Shown one piece after another: positions 15,625 through 23,586 of a DNA stretch of 52,160 nucleotides. Source of the DNA: an uncultured Parabacteroides sp. Lineage in GTDB: Bacteria; Bacteroidota; Bacteroidia; Bacteroidales; Tannerellaceae. Made by a program: the position numbers and the translations under genes. Within the stretch, counting starts at the first letter, position 1; each line of letters begins with the position of its first letter. Below the pieces are notes generated by a model. It searched no databases. It was not told the origin of the DNA and saw nothing but the letters and a program-made list of their open reading frames with translations. The stretch is from the NCBI RefSeq assembly GCF_902493135.1, contig NZ_CABUOD010000033.1, positions 1 through 52,160 of the forward strand. The letters are read 5' to 3'.

Positions 15625-16828
15625 TAAGCAATTAGACCTGTTCAGTTTGAAGGTCAAGCAGAAGCTGGAAGATCACCGGTTGCCCGTCGATGCGGGATGC
15701 TGGGAGCGGATCGAGGCGGAGGTGGCCGGACGTCCGCGTCCTTCCGCCTGGCGGATCGGGGGCTGGATAAGTGCCGTTGCCGCGGTACTTGCCTTGTTGC
15801 TCGTGATACGCTTGTACCAACCCGACTCCGATCCTGTTCCCGCGTTTGACGCGGGATCGCAAAAGAACGAACAGGTGGCCGAAAGGACGAATCCTGAGAA
15901 AAAGGATATTGAAAAGCAACAACCGGGAAAAGGCAGTTCCTTTGCGATCCCGCCTCAAGCGCGGGGACGGATGGTTGCCTACGAGGAAATCCGGGTCGAG
16001 GTGGAAGAAGTCGAACTCCCGGATAAGGCGGAGGTCGCACAACCGGAGGTGGAAACTCCCGGCGTACGACATCGAGGGCCGGAACCGGAAAAACACCGTG
16101 CCGGCAATCTGATTGCAAGGGCGGACCGGCCAAAAGCAAAAGACGGCAAATGGCAGATCGGGGCCAGTATGGGAACGGGCGGACATTTTTCGTTGGGTAT
16201 GGGGTTGGATAACAGTCCTCAAGACGAAGTGGTCAATGATCCTCAGCCCGGCTTGCCTCTTCCTCCCGGACCGTCTGTAGATGAGAAGCCGGATCCGGAT
16301 TTGAAGGGCGGCCCGGAGACTTTCTCGCATGTGGATTGTGCGCCGCCCTTGTCGTTCGGGTTAATGGTCCGCAAGAATCTGAACGACCGTATCGGCTTGG
16401 AAAGCGGTCTGGTCTATACCTATTTGTATTCGAAGATGAACGAGGGGCGGATGGCCGGCCGCCGTGCAACATTGGGGCTTCACTATTTGGGTATTCCGGT
16501 CAACCTGGTGGTCAAGCTATGGGACCATCCGGATTGGAACGTGTATCTCTCCGGCGGCTTTATGGTGGAAAAAGGCCTGCGTTCCGTTTATCATGTGGAA
16601 GCGTATGGCTTGCACGGATCTGAATCGGCTACCTGCCGTTCCGGCATTGGCGGCCTGCAATGGTCGTTGAACCTTTCTATCGGCGTTGCATACCGTTTCT
16701 ACCGGGATTGGAGCTTGTACCTGGAACCTCGTTATTCTTATTATTTCGACAACAACCAGCCGGTGAGCTATCGTACCGAGAACACGACCTTGATAGGCGT
16801 CGGAGCCGGTGTGCGCTTCGAGTTCTGA
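15602..16828 (+). CDS. Putative dual-membrane-spanning anti-sigma factor (Dma-like)
   Basis: 408 residues in an unusual order. Residues 1-48 are charged and cytoplasmic-like (QLDLFSLKVKQKLEDHRLPV). A single hydrophobic helix follows (about 52-68: GWISAVAAVLALLLVIRLY). Next is a long Pro/Glu/Lys-rich linker (about 70-180), long enough to cross the periplasm. The C-terminal ~200 residues form barrel-like strands (ESGLVYTYLYSKM, LYLEPRYSYYF) ending in VRFEF, a barrel C-terminal Phe signature. There is no cleavable signal peptide. This resembles proteins reported in Bacteroides thetaiotaomicron as dual-membrane-spanning anti-sigma factors affecting vesiculation; the homology here is inferred from layout and operon position only. 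Confidence 0.8.
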   Translation: MSAETEHNKQLDLFSLKVKQKLEDHRLPVDAGCWERIEAEVAGRPRPSAWRIGGWISAVAAVLALLLVIRLYQPDSDPVPAFDAGSQKNEQVAERTNPEKKDIEKQQPGKGSSFAIPPQARGRMVAYEEIRVEVEEVELPDKAEVAQPEVETPGVRHRGPEPEKHRAGNLIARADRPKAKDGKWQIGASMGTGGHFSLGMGLDNSPQDEVVNDPQPGLPLPPGPSVDEKPDPDLKGGPETFSHVDCAPPLSFGLMVRKNLNDRIGLESGLVYTYLYSKMNEGRMAGRRATLGLHYLGIPVNLVVKLWDHPDWNVYLSGGFMVEKGLRSVYHVEAYGLHGSESATCRSGIGGLQWSLNLSIGVAYRFYRDWSLYLEPRYSYYFDNNQPVSYRTENTTLIGVGAGVRFEF

Positions 16829-16904
16829 ACGTCAATGGAAATGCCTGAACTATCATGCGGTTCCGCTTGTTATACCATAATAATTACTTAAATAAAAACA
16901 GGCG

Positions 16905-17561
16905 ATGAAATTCTTTATTGACACGGCTAATCTGGATCAGATCCGGGAAGCAAACGAGTTGGGTGTGCTCGACGGCGTTACCACCAACCCCTCTTTGATG
17001 GCGAAGGAAGGCATTAAGGGAGTGGAAAACCAGCGTAAGCATTACATCGAGATCTGCGAAATGGTAGACGGCGATGTGAGCGCCGAAGTGATTGCCACGG
17101 ACTACGAAGGCATGATCCGGGAAGGTGAGGAGCTGGCCGGACTGAACCCGCATATCGTAGTGAAGGTCCCTTGTATCGAAGCCGGGATCAAGGCGATCAA
17201 GTATTTTTCAGGCAAAGGCATCCGCACGAATTGTACGCTCGTCTTTTCTCCGGGACAGGCATTGCTGGCGGCCAAAGCGGGTGCGACCTATGTCTCTCCC
17301 TTTGTCGGCCGTTTGGACGATATCGCGAGTGACGGGATCGAACTGGTGCGCAAGATCGTCGAGATGTACGATTACTACGATTACGAGACGCAAGTGCTGG
17401 CGGCTTCCATCCGTTCCACCCAACATATCATGCAATGCGTGGAAGCCGGCGCCGATGTGGCGACCTGCCCGCTCTCCGCCATCAAAGGCTTGTTGAGACA
17501 CCCGCTCACCGATAGCGGCCTGGCGGCTTTCCTGGCCGACTATAAGAAGGTGAACGGATAA
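16905..17561 (+). CDS. fsa: Fructose-6-phosphate aldolase / small transaldolase-like enzyme
   Basis: 218 residues, the length of the short TalC/FSA (MipB) subfamily of transaldolases. The N-terminus MKFFIDTANLDQI and DGVTTNPSLMAKEG are hallmarks. The Schiff-base lysine lies in HIVVKVP (K87). The later GATYVSPFVGRLDD and GADVATCPLSAI blocks are also present. It either cleaves fructose 6-phosphate to dihydroxyacetone and glyceraldehyde 3-phosphate or transfers dihydroxyacetone units in the pentose phosphate pathway; sequence alone does not separate the two, so the symbol is tentative. It stands alone, convergent with the permease gene 8 bp downstream. Confidence 0.9.
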   Translation: MKFFIDTANLDQIREANELGVLDGVTTNPSLMAKEGIKGVENQRKHYIEICEMVDGDVSAEVIATDYEGMIREGEELAGLNPHIVVKVPCIEAGIKAIKYFSGKGIRTNCTLVFSPGQALLAAKAGATYVSPFVGRLDDIASDGIELVRKIVEMYDYYDYETQVLAASIRSTQHIMQCVEAGADVATCPLSAIKGLLRHPLTDSGLAAFLADYKKVNG

Positions 17562-17569
17562 TTTCCCCT

Positions 17570-19975
17570 TTATTCACTCCTTAGACTCCTTACCGGGTTG
17601 TTCGAGGCGGCCCGGTAACTATGCCAGCCTACCGTCAGCAATGTGATGGCCAGGACGATAACGCCGCCCAGCAAGAAATAGAGCGGGGAGATGCTCACCC
17701 GGTTGGCGAAACTTTCCAGCCAACGGTTCAGCAGCACCCAGGCAAGCGGCGTTGCGATCACGAATGCTACCGCTATCCATGTGATGAATTGCCGGATCAG
17801 CAGGAACAGGATGCTTCGGGTACTGGCCCCGTTCACCTTCCGGATGCCGATCTCTTTCGTCCGTTGCTCGGTCGCGTACAAAGCCATTCCGAACAGGCCG
17901 AAGCAGGTCAGTAAGAGGCTGATGACCGAATACATCAAGAGCAGGTTACCCATATCGGTCGTCCTCCGGTTGCGTTGCATGAATACGTCATATACATCTA
18001 TGTAGGTGAAGTATTCGCCCGGATTTACTTTTTCCCACACTTCCCGTATCGTTTCCAGCCCCTTCTTTTTCTGTTTTTCATTCAGCTTGACATAGAGCAT
18101 CCGGTAATTCTTTGCACCGGCATTGTTGAGGTAGATCAGGGACGGCATCGCTTCCTCTTCCAGCGTGTTGATATAGTGATCGCTGACGATTCCGCAGATC
18201 GTGCAGGCTTGTTGCGGGTCGTCTGCCTGGTCACCGTAGGAAAACTTGTCGTACCGGCTGACCGGTTGCCCGACAGGGTTTTCGCCGGCAGGGATCAGGA
18301 TGTCCGCATATCTCCGGTTTATATAGACCGGCCGGTCATATTTCCGCATCGCTTCCTGAGGAGTCACCCCCTGGAGTATTTGCAGGCCCAGGGTTTGCAG
18401 GAGGTTCTCTTCACCCATATATTGGACGGACGAGTAGTAAGACTCTGATCCGTCCTTGTTTTCGATCGTGATCTGTTGGAGCCAGGCGAAGAGGATGGAG
18501 CCGCCGGCACGTGTGACCGAAGCTATTTCCGGTCTGTTCTTCAGCTCTGCCGCGAATGTGCTGGCATCCAGGTTCCCCCCTTTCCAGCTTCCGATTTCGA
18601 TCAGGTTGCGGTAGCATTCCCCTTTCTTTTGCGTCAGTTTCAATTGCGCATGGATGGTGAGTGTTCCGATCACCAGTCCGATGGAGATGATATACTGCAT
18701 GACGGAGAGGGCGGTGACGATCCTTCTTTTTTTGTTTCCGGTGAAGAACAGGCGGTAGTTGCTATCCGTCAGGTTCGCGATTTTCCGGCTCATGTAGCAA
18801 GCGGGGATAACGGACAGGATCAGGATCAGTCCGCAGATAACGGGTAGCACCTGCCTGTTCAGGAAAAATCCGGTGGTGATCCTTCCGGACATGATTCGGT
18901 TGAAAACGGGGATCAGGTCGTGGGCGATCAGCAACGAGAGCAGGAAGGCGATGCCGACCGTGAGGAATGTGTCCAGGAACAATTGGTAGTTCATCTCCGC
19001 TTGCGTGGCTCCCATCAGCTTTTGCGTGTGTATGACCCGTATCTGTTGAAGAACCCGGGAAAAGCTGAGGTTGATATAGTTGGAGCAGGCGATCAGCAGG
19101 ATCAGCAAGGCGGATATCAGCCCGATGAGCAGCAACGTTTGTTGGGAACGGGCGACATAAGGAATCGACTCCTGCGTGTAGTGCTGGAAATAGGATTCCT
19201 GCAAGGTGTAGAAATAGTAACGCCCTTTCTCCTTTTGCAGGGTAGGGACTCCGTCCGCTTTTATCTTTTGGGCGAATTGTTCTTTGTCGAACGTGGGGGA
19301 GACTTTCAGGAGGGTGACTCCTCCACCGTAATAATCCTGTCCGATACCGGTAAGCATGTCGAACTTGAGGTAGGACTGGGGATATTCTTTCAATACGGCG
19401 GCAATTTGGAAAGGACGGGAAAGGGGCGTCGTTTCGTCCTCATACCGCATGCCACCGTCCGGCAGGTCTATTTGGACGATCTTTCCTACGGGGTTTGTCT
19501 TTCCGAACAGTTTCCGGGCGCACGATTCGCTTAATGCGGCTTTGCCAGGGGCGGAAAGGGCGTCATGCAGGTCGCCGTACAGCACTTCATATTCGAAGAA
19601 GCGGTCGAAAGTAGTGTCTGTTATGGTAATCAGGATAGGGTCGTATTTCTTGTCTCCTATGGTGACGGAGTTGCAATCGATCGAGCTGAAGCGCAGGTAT
19701 TCCTCCACTTCCGTGTATTGCTCTTTCAGCTGGATGGGGATTTTTCCAACTATAAAAGCAGCCTTTTCTCCTGACTTCATCGGCGAGTCTTGCGCCATAT
19801 AGACGATCTTTTCCTTATTCGGATTATCCGCCTCGATGTTGAATTCATAGATGACGAAGGCGGCCAACAGATTCGTGCAGGCAATCCCGATCGCCAGGCT
19901 GACAATCGAAATGATGGAAAACGTTTTATTACGCCACCAGCTACGGAGGACCAGTTTGAGTGCTACGGCTTTCAT
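17570..19975 (-). CDS. FtsX/MacB-type ABC transporter permease
   Basis: 801 residues with an N-terminal membrane helix (FSIISIVSLAIGIACTNLLA), a large periplasmic MacB-PCD-like domain, three helices in the middle (about 280-400), a second periplasmic domain, and three C-terminal helices of the FtsX domain preceded by EQRTKEIGIRKVNGAS. That last motif is characteristic of the Bacteroidetes family of two-FtsX-domain permeases that transmit mechanical work across the envelope. No ATPase gene is adjacent; the only ATPase in the window is at 34197. It is divergent from the response regulator at 20293 and has a full-consensus promoter at 19998-20029. Confidence 0.92.
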   Translation of the reverse strand: MKAVALKLVLRSWWRNKTFSIISIVSLAIGIACTNLLAAFVIYEFNIEADNPNKEKIVYMAQDSPMKSGEKAAFIVGKIPIQLKEQYTEVEEYLRFSSIDCNSVTIGDKKYDPILITITDTTFDRFFEYEVLYGDLHDALSAPGKAALSESCARKLFGKTNPVGKIVQIDLPDGGMRYEDETTPLSRPFQIAAVLKEYPQSYLKFDMLTGIGQDYYGGGVTLLKVSPTFDKEQFAQKIKADGVPTLQKEKGRYYFYTLQESYFQHYTQESIPYVARSQQTLLLIGLISALLILLIACSNYINLSFSRVLQQIRVIHTQKLMGATQAEMNYQLFLDTFLTVGIAFLLSLLIAHDLIPVFNRIMSGRITTGFFLNRQVLPVICGLILILSVIPACYMSRKIANLTDSNYRLFFTGNKKRRIVTALSVMQYIISIGLVIGTLTIHAQLKLTQKKGECYRNLIEIGSWKGGNLDASTFAAELKNRPEIASVTRAGGSILFAWLQQITIENKDGSESYYSSVQYMGEENLLQTLGLQILQGVTPQEAMRKYDRPVYINRRYADILIPAGENPVGQPVSRYDKFSYGDQADDPQQACTICGIVSDHYINTLEEEAMPSLIYLNNAGAKNYRMLYVKLNEKQKKKGLETIREVWEKVNPGEYFTYIDVYDVFMQRNRRTTDMGNLLLMYSVISLLLTCFGLFGMALYATEQRTKEIGIRKVNGASTRSILFLLIRQFITWIAVAFVIATPLAWVLLNRWLESFANRVSISPLYFLLGGVIVLAITLLTVGWHSYRAASNNPVRSLRSE

Positions 19976-19997
19976 GACTTTTGCTTTTAATACGGAT

Positions 19998-20029
19998 CAA
20001 AGCTATCCCCTTTCTGTGGATGCCGCAAA
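19998..20029 (-). promoter_or_regulatory. Consensus Bacteroidetes promoter for the FtsX permease
   Basis: Minus strand: TTTG (20026-20029), a 20-bp gap, then TAGCTTTG (19998-20005), a complete match to TTTG-N19/20-TAnnTTTG. Predicted start of transcription is near 19991, giving a short leader before the ATG at 19975. Confidence 0.8.
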
Positions 20030-20063
20030 AGATCGTTCTTTTTTCTTCGGGGAAACCGGAAAT

Positions 20064-20082
20064 TTGTCTAATTATTGGACAA
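20064..20082. promoter_or_regulatory. Operator-like palindrome upstream of the permease promoter
   Basis: A 19-bp dyad, TTGTC-N9-GGACAA in outline, is symmetric at 8 of 9 position pairs. It sits about 80 bp upstream of the predicted permease start of transcription, a usual activator position. The adjacent Fis-type response regulator is a candidate binder; this is inference. Confidence 0.4.
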
Positions 20083-20118
20083 TGGGATCGTCATCGGATG
20101 AAAGGGCATTTTTGTTTT

Positions 20119-20233
20119 TATGCAAGTGTAATTTGTTTTCGACAATGTCGAGAATATACACGGCAACGTCAAGAATATATACGGCATTGCCGAAAAGATA
20201 TGCGACATTGTGGGAAACAAATTACACTTGCAT
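20119..20233. repeat. Repeat array 1: 21-bp dyad units inside a long inverted repeat
   Basis: The outer arms are a perfect 19-bp inverted repeat (20120-20138 and 20215-20233, ATGCAAGTGTAATTTGTTT). Extended inward to 31 bp they still match at 29 positions. Between them lie four units of exactly 21 bp (20140-20223), each opening with a dyad core of the form CGRCAWTGYCG (CGACAATGTCG, CGGCAACGTCA, CGGCATTGCCG, CGACATTGTGG). Three of the four cores are followed by a purine-rich AGAATATA-like tail. It lies between the divergent permease and response-regulator genes and encodes no protein. Confidence 0.85.
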
Positions 20234-20262
20234 CTGATTGCGGATTTCTTGGCAGAAAATAA

Positions 20263-20270
20263 TAATTTTG
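20263..20270 (+). promoter_or_regulatory. -7 element for the response regulator
   Basis: TAATTTTG fits TAnnTTTG. The upstream element is weak (ATTG at 20237-20240, spacing 22). Transcription would start near 20277, 16 bp before the ATG. Confidence 0.5.
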
Positions 20271-20292
20271 TAATCAGAAAAAAAATGAAACT

Positions 20293-20901
20293 ATGCTGGA
20301 TGGGAAAATAATCCTTGTGGATGATAACGAAGCGGTGCTGAAAACGTTGAAGGTGATTTTGGCACGCGAGTTCAAAACGGTGGTGGGAGTTTCCGTCCCG
20401 ACGCTTTTGCCGGCTCTGTTGCGTGAAAATGATGTCGATATCGTCTTGTTGGATATGAATTTCGGGATCGGACGGCAGGATGGAAGCGAAGGGTTGTTCT
20501 GGTTGGAGCGTATCGTCGACCGGCCCGACCCGCCTCAGGTGGTCCTGGTCACGGCTTTCGGGGATATCGAACTGGCCGTTTCCGCCTTGAAAAAGGGAGC
20601 GGCTGATTTTGTTGTCAAACCTTGGGATAACGATCAGTTGGTGGCGGTTTTGCAAGAGGCTTTCCGGCGGAGGCGGAAGGGGCAGGCTGTCTTGCCGACC
20701 GGCTCGCCTTCGCCCGGGGCGGACGATCCGTATATCGGAAAAACGGCTTCCGCATCTCGGCCGGTGACGTTGGAGGAGATGGAGAAGCAGTTCATCAGGG
20801 AAGTGTTGCGCGAGAATAACGGCAACCTGACTCTTTGTGCCCAACGGTTGGATATCAGCCGGCAGACGCTATATAACAAGATGCGGAAATACGGTTTGTA
20901 G
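20293..20901 (+). CDS. Response regulator with receiver and Fis-type HTH but no AAA+ domain
   Basis: 202 residues. The receiver domain is complete: acidic pair D10/D11, phospho-acceptor D54 (VLLDMNF), T87 (LVTAFG) and K109 (VVKPWD). A short linker leads directly to a Fis-type helix-turn-helix at about 160-200 (LCAQRLDISRQTLYNKMRKYG). Related Bacteroidetes regulators beside FtsX permeases are NtrC-like with a central AAA+ sigma-54-activating domain of about 240 residues, which is entirely missing here. It is therefore of the PrrA/RegA type and probably works with the main RNA polymerase. The likely partner kinase is 4 kb away at 24977. A start at 20285 would be out of frame. Confidence 0.93.
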   Translation: MLDGKIILVDDNEAVLKTLKVILAREFKTVVGVSVPTLLPALLRENDVDIVLLDMNFGIGRQDGSEGLFWLERIVDRPDPPQVVLVTAFGDIELAVSALKKGAADFVVKPWDNDQLVAVLQEAFRRRRKGQAVLPTGSPSPGADDPYIGKTASASRPVTLEEMEKQFIREVLRENNGNLTLCAQRLDISRQTLYNKMRKYGL

Positions 20902-20908
20902 CGATGCT

Positions 20909-22222
20909 CTATCGTACGATGATCATCACATAATCGCGTTCGGGCACCTTCGGGTTGTCCAGTAGTTCGAGCAGTTTCTTTTGCTTGGGCGAGCCGGTGC
21001 GTTTCACCAGTTCGCGCATCTCGGTGACGGTGCGGAGCATGTACAGGCAATCGTCCGTCTGTCCGTCCGGCCAGAAAGGCAGCCCGTCGTCCAGGTCGTT
21101 GATGAAGCCCCTGTTTTTGTCGGCCGGAAGCATGACCGTCCGTCCTTCTTCTTTCAGGTAGACCGCCTGGTGGGTCAAGGTCGGCTTGTAGGTGTATTCC
21201 CAACCGATCCAATCCGCGATCTTCCGTTCTCCTTTTTGGTAAAGCCCCATGAACAGCCCTTTGGGATTCTCATAAAAGGTTTTCAACCATATTTTGCCGT
21301 TCGGGATGTTAGCCTCCTTCATCTCTTTCAGGTCAAGTCCTTGCTTCCCGTAACGGATGGCGTAGAGCGGGGCGACGGTTTGCGGGTCACGCAGCTGGTA
21401 GACGGTGTCGCAATAGGGCATCATGAAGGTCATCCGGTCCTGCCCGGTGTTCCAGTAGGACGTATGGAAGAACGGAATGTTGTCGGTCAACGTGCGCGGG
21501 GCCGGTTCCCCGTCTTTCAACCGGAACTTGCAGAGCGTATCGCCTTGGAGGTTGAACGTCGTGATCCCGTCCGGTTCCCCCAACGTATCTCTGTAATGGC
21601 ACAAGGTGTAACCGGTGGAGGAGAAACCCAACAATTTGTCGTCGCGCCGGCCGAGCGGATATTTCTCGATGGGACTTTCGGGGAAGATGTAGCTTTGGAT
21701 CGTCAGCATCGTGTCCAATGGCGGCAAGACGCTGATGCAGGGGACGCTGTCCGTCCCGGTCCTCCGCGTCTCCTGTGTCTTCCCGCTGAGGGCGACATAC
21801 ATGCGGGTGGTTTTCTTGTCGTAGAACATGTTCTGTCCGTTCATCTCGTTGTTCCATTTATAGGCCAACGCCTTGAAACCGTATCGTTTGCTCGGAATGC
21901 CTTGTTTGCGGTAATAGATGCGCGGGTTGTTGAAAGTGATAAAGGCATTGCTGTCCGGCAACTCGATCGCCTGGGTGACGGTGAACCGGGCATCTCCGAC
22001 GGTATAGTATTCGATCGAGGAGGCGATCTGGCTCAACTTCAACGGGGCGGGATTTTCGTAGGCTTGTTCCACATCTACGATTTTTACGGGTTCGGAACGG
22101 TCTATCCGGGCTTCCATCTGTGGGGCGGTCGGGATGTGCCGTGCTTTTTCTTCCGTCTGCTTGCATCCGGTCGTTATCAGTAAAACGGATAGGATGCCTA
22201 TGGCAAAAAGGTGCTTTTTCAT
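20909..22222 (-). CDS. Beta-propeller-like lipoprotein (DUF4933/4934-type)
   Basis: 437 residues. MKKHLFAIGILSVLLITTGC is a lipoprotein signal with the lipobox Cys at residue 20. The body has repeated short strands with Asp/Asn turns, compatible with a 6-bladed propeller, and conserved phrases such as GRRDDKLLGFSSTGYTLCHY and LYAIRYGKQGLDLKE. I place it with the DUF4933/DUF4934 group of Bacteroidales lipoproteins, without certainty. It is the last of three co-oriented lipoprotein genes (32 bp after the previous one) and is convergent with the response regulator 7 bp away. No enzymatic motif is visible. Confidence 0.8.
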   Translation of the reverse strand: MKKHLFAIGILSVLLITTGCKQTEEKARHIPTAPQMEARIDRSEPVKIVDVEQAYENPAPLKLSQIASSIEYYTVGDARFTVTQAIELPDSNAFITFNNPRIYYRKQGIPSKRYGFKALAYKWNNEMNGQNMFYDKKTTRMYVALSGKTQETRRTGTDSVPCISVLPPLDTMLTIQSYIFPESPIEKYPLGRRDDKLLGFSSTGYTLCHYRDTLGEPDGITTFNLQGDTLCKFRLKDGEPAPRTLTDNIPFFHTSYWNTGQDRMTFMMPYCDTVYQLRDPQTVAPLYAIRYGKQGLDLKEMKEANIPNGKIWLKTFYENPKGLFMGLYQKGERKIADWIGWEYTYKPTLTHQAVYLKEEGRTVMLPADKNRGFINDLDDGLPFWPDGQTDDCLYMLRTVTEMRELVKRTGSPKQKKLLELLDNPKVPERDYVMIIVR

Positions 22223-22254
22223 CTTGAATCTGTATTTGTAGCGAATGTAATGAT

Positions 22255-23586
22255 TTATTTCAGAGTGGCAATGAAGAGGACCGGATTATCCTCTTCCGTA
22301 ACTTTGCTTAGCACTTGGACGAGCTTGTCGCGTGCCGGTTTGTCTTTTACTTCTTCTTTTTTCAGTTCGTCCGGGTCGATCTGCTCCAGCAAATCGGAAG
22401 AATTACATTCATCGATCCAATACTTGCCTTGTGATTTGTAGTCAACCGTGAAAACGATTCCGCCGGAAAGGTCGTTCTGCAATTCGAACCGCTTCTTTAG
22501 TTCGCGGAAGACAAAGTTGGGGGAGCCGGGGAAAGGCCTTTCAATGATGGCGCTTTCTTTTTTCGAAACCCTAACCTCCCTGTTTTCCTTATCATATCGA
22601 AACGTGTGGATGACATTGGACTTACCGGCAAGGAGATATAAATACTTTTGGGTGTCATAGAAGTCATAGACCCATAGATATTTAAAGAATGCCGCATCTT
22701 TAACCCATACATGTGCCATATCGAAAGGAGGTTGTTCGCCTGAAAAAAGCGTGTAGTGCGGTTCGAAATTCTGATTGCTTTCGTTGTATCGATAGAGGGT
22801 GTCTACTCCCGCATATTTCATGACAAGTTGCTGGTTATAGGTGTCTATGGCAGTCCTGCCTTCCGACCAGTATTTCTTCCAACCGTAGTGAGGAGCACAG
22901 TTCTCGATAATTTCTTCATCTTTCCCTGCCAGACTTGGATTATAGAATTTTTTTTGGATATTGAAATAACTGTCGGTGAGTGCAAACGACCATATTTCAT
23001 GTTTGTTTTCTAAAAATAGGACAGGGAGTACCTGTTGTAGGAAGAAATGATGTTTAAAAGAGAAAATCTGATTGCTTGGCCCATAAAATACATTTTCCAT
23101 TCGACCCTGAAGAGCAACTCTATTGAAAGAACCGTCGAAATTATAGACTTTGATGCAGTTCTTATCGGTTATGGAATAGAGATAAACTTCCTGTTCCGCT
23201 TCTTTAATCATCATTTGCCATATCGAAAGGATCTCTTCCGGCCCTTCTCCTTTTTTACCGACTTTGTTCAGAAACTTGCCTTGCCGGTCAAACCGGAATA
23301 CACCTTCGTTTATGTCGAAAACGAAAATATCATGGGCGGTTACTTTGATATCTTCGATCCTCCGGATAAAAGACTTACTTGTCGTTTCCAACGGGACAAT
23401 ATCCACCTTTCCCACCGCTTCGCTCAGGGGCAGGGAGGGAACGGTGTTGTTCAGGTTCCCGGCCAGGTCGATGCAAGGCATTTGTCCATTGTCGCCTTCT
23501 CCGGAAACCGGTGAACTTTTGCTATTGCAGGTTGTGAACAGGAAAAGGAATAGGAGGGGAAGAAGTGTTTTCATCTGTTTGTGCAT
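22255..23586 (-). CDS. 6-bladed beta-propeller lipoprotein
   Basis: 443 residues from ATG 23586; a start four codons later (MKTLLPLLFLFLFTTC) leaves the lipobox Cys at residue 16 and is equally plausible. After the signal come blade-like repeats: IEDIKVTAHDIFVFDINEG, VFRFDRQGKFLNKVGKKGEGPEE, and so on. The GxFLxxIGxxGxGPxE pattern is the hallmark of the Bacteroidales 6-bladed propeller family (PF17170-like). Its start codon directly follows the stop of the gene upstream (TAA-ATG), so the two are translationally coupled. The function of these propellers is not known; ligand binding at the cell surface is likely. Confidence 0.88.
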   Translation of the reverse strand: MHKQMKTLLPLLFLFLFTTCNSKSSPVSGEGDNGQMPCIDLAGNLNNTVPSLPLSEAVGKVDIVPLETTSKSFIRRIEDIKVTAHDIFVFDINEGVFRFDRQGKFLNKVGKKGEGPEEILSIWQMMIKEAEQEVYLYSITDKNCIKVYNFDGSFNRVALQGRMENVFYGPSNQIFSFKHHFFLQQVLPVLFLENKHEIWSFALTDSYFNIQKKFYNPSLAGKDEEIIENCAPHYGWKKYWSEGRTAIDTYNQQLVMKYAGVDTLYRYNESNQNFEPHYTLFSGEQPPFDMAHVWVKDAAFFKYLWVYDFYDTQKYLYLLAGKSNVIHTFRYDKENREVRVSKKESAIIERPFPGSPNFVFRELKKRFELQNDLSGGIVFTVDYKSQGKYWIDECNSSDLLEQIDPDELKKEEVKDKPARDKLVQVLSKVTEEDNPVLFIATLK

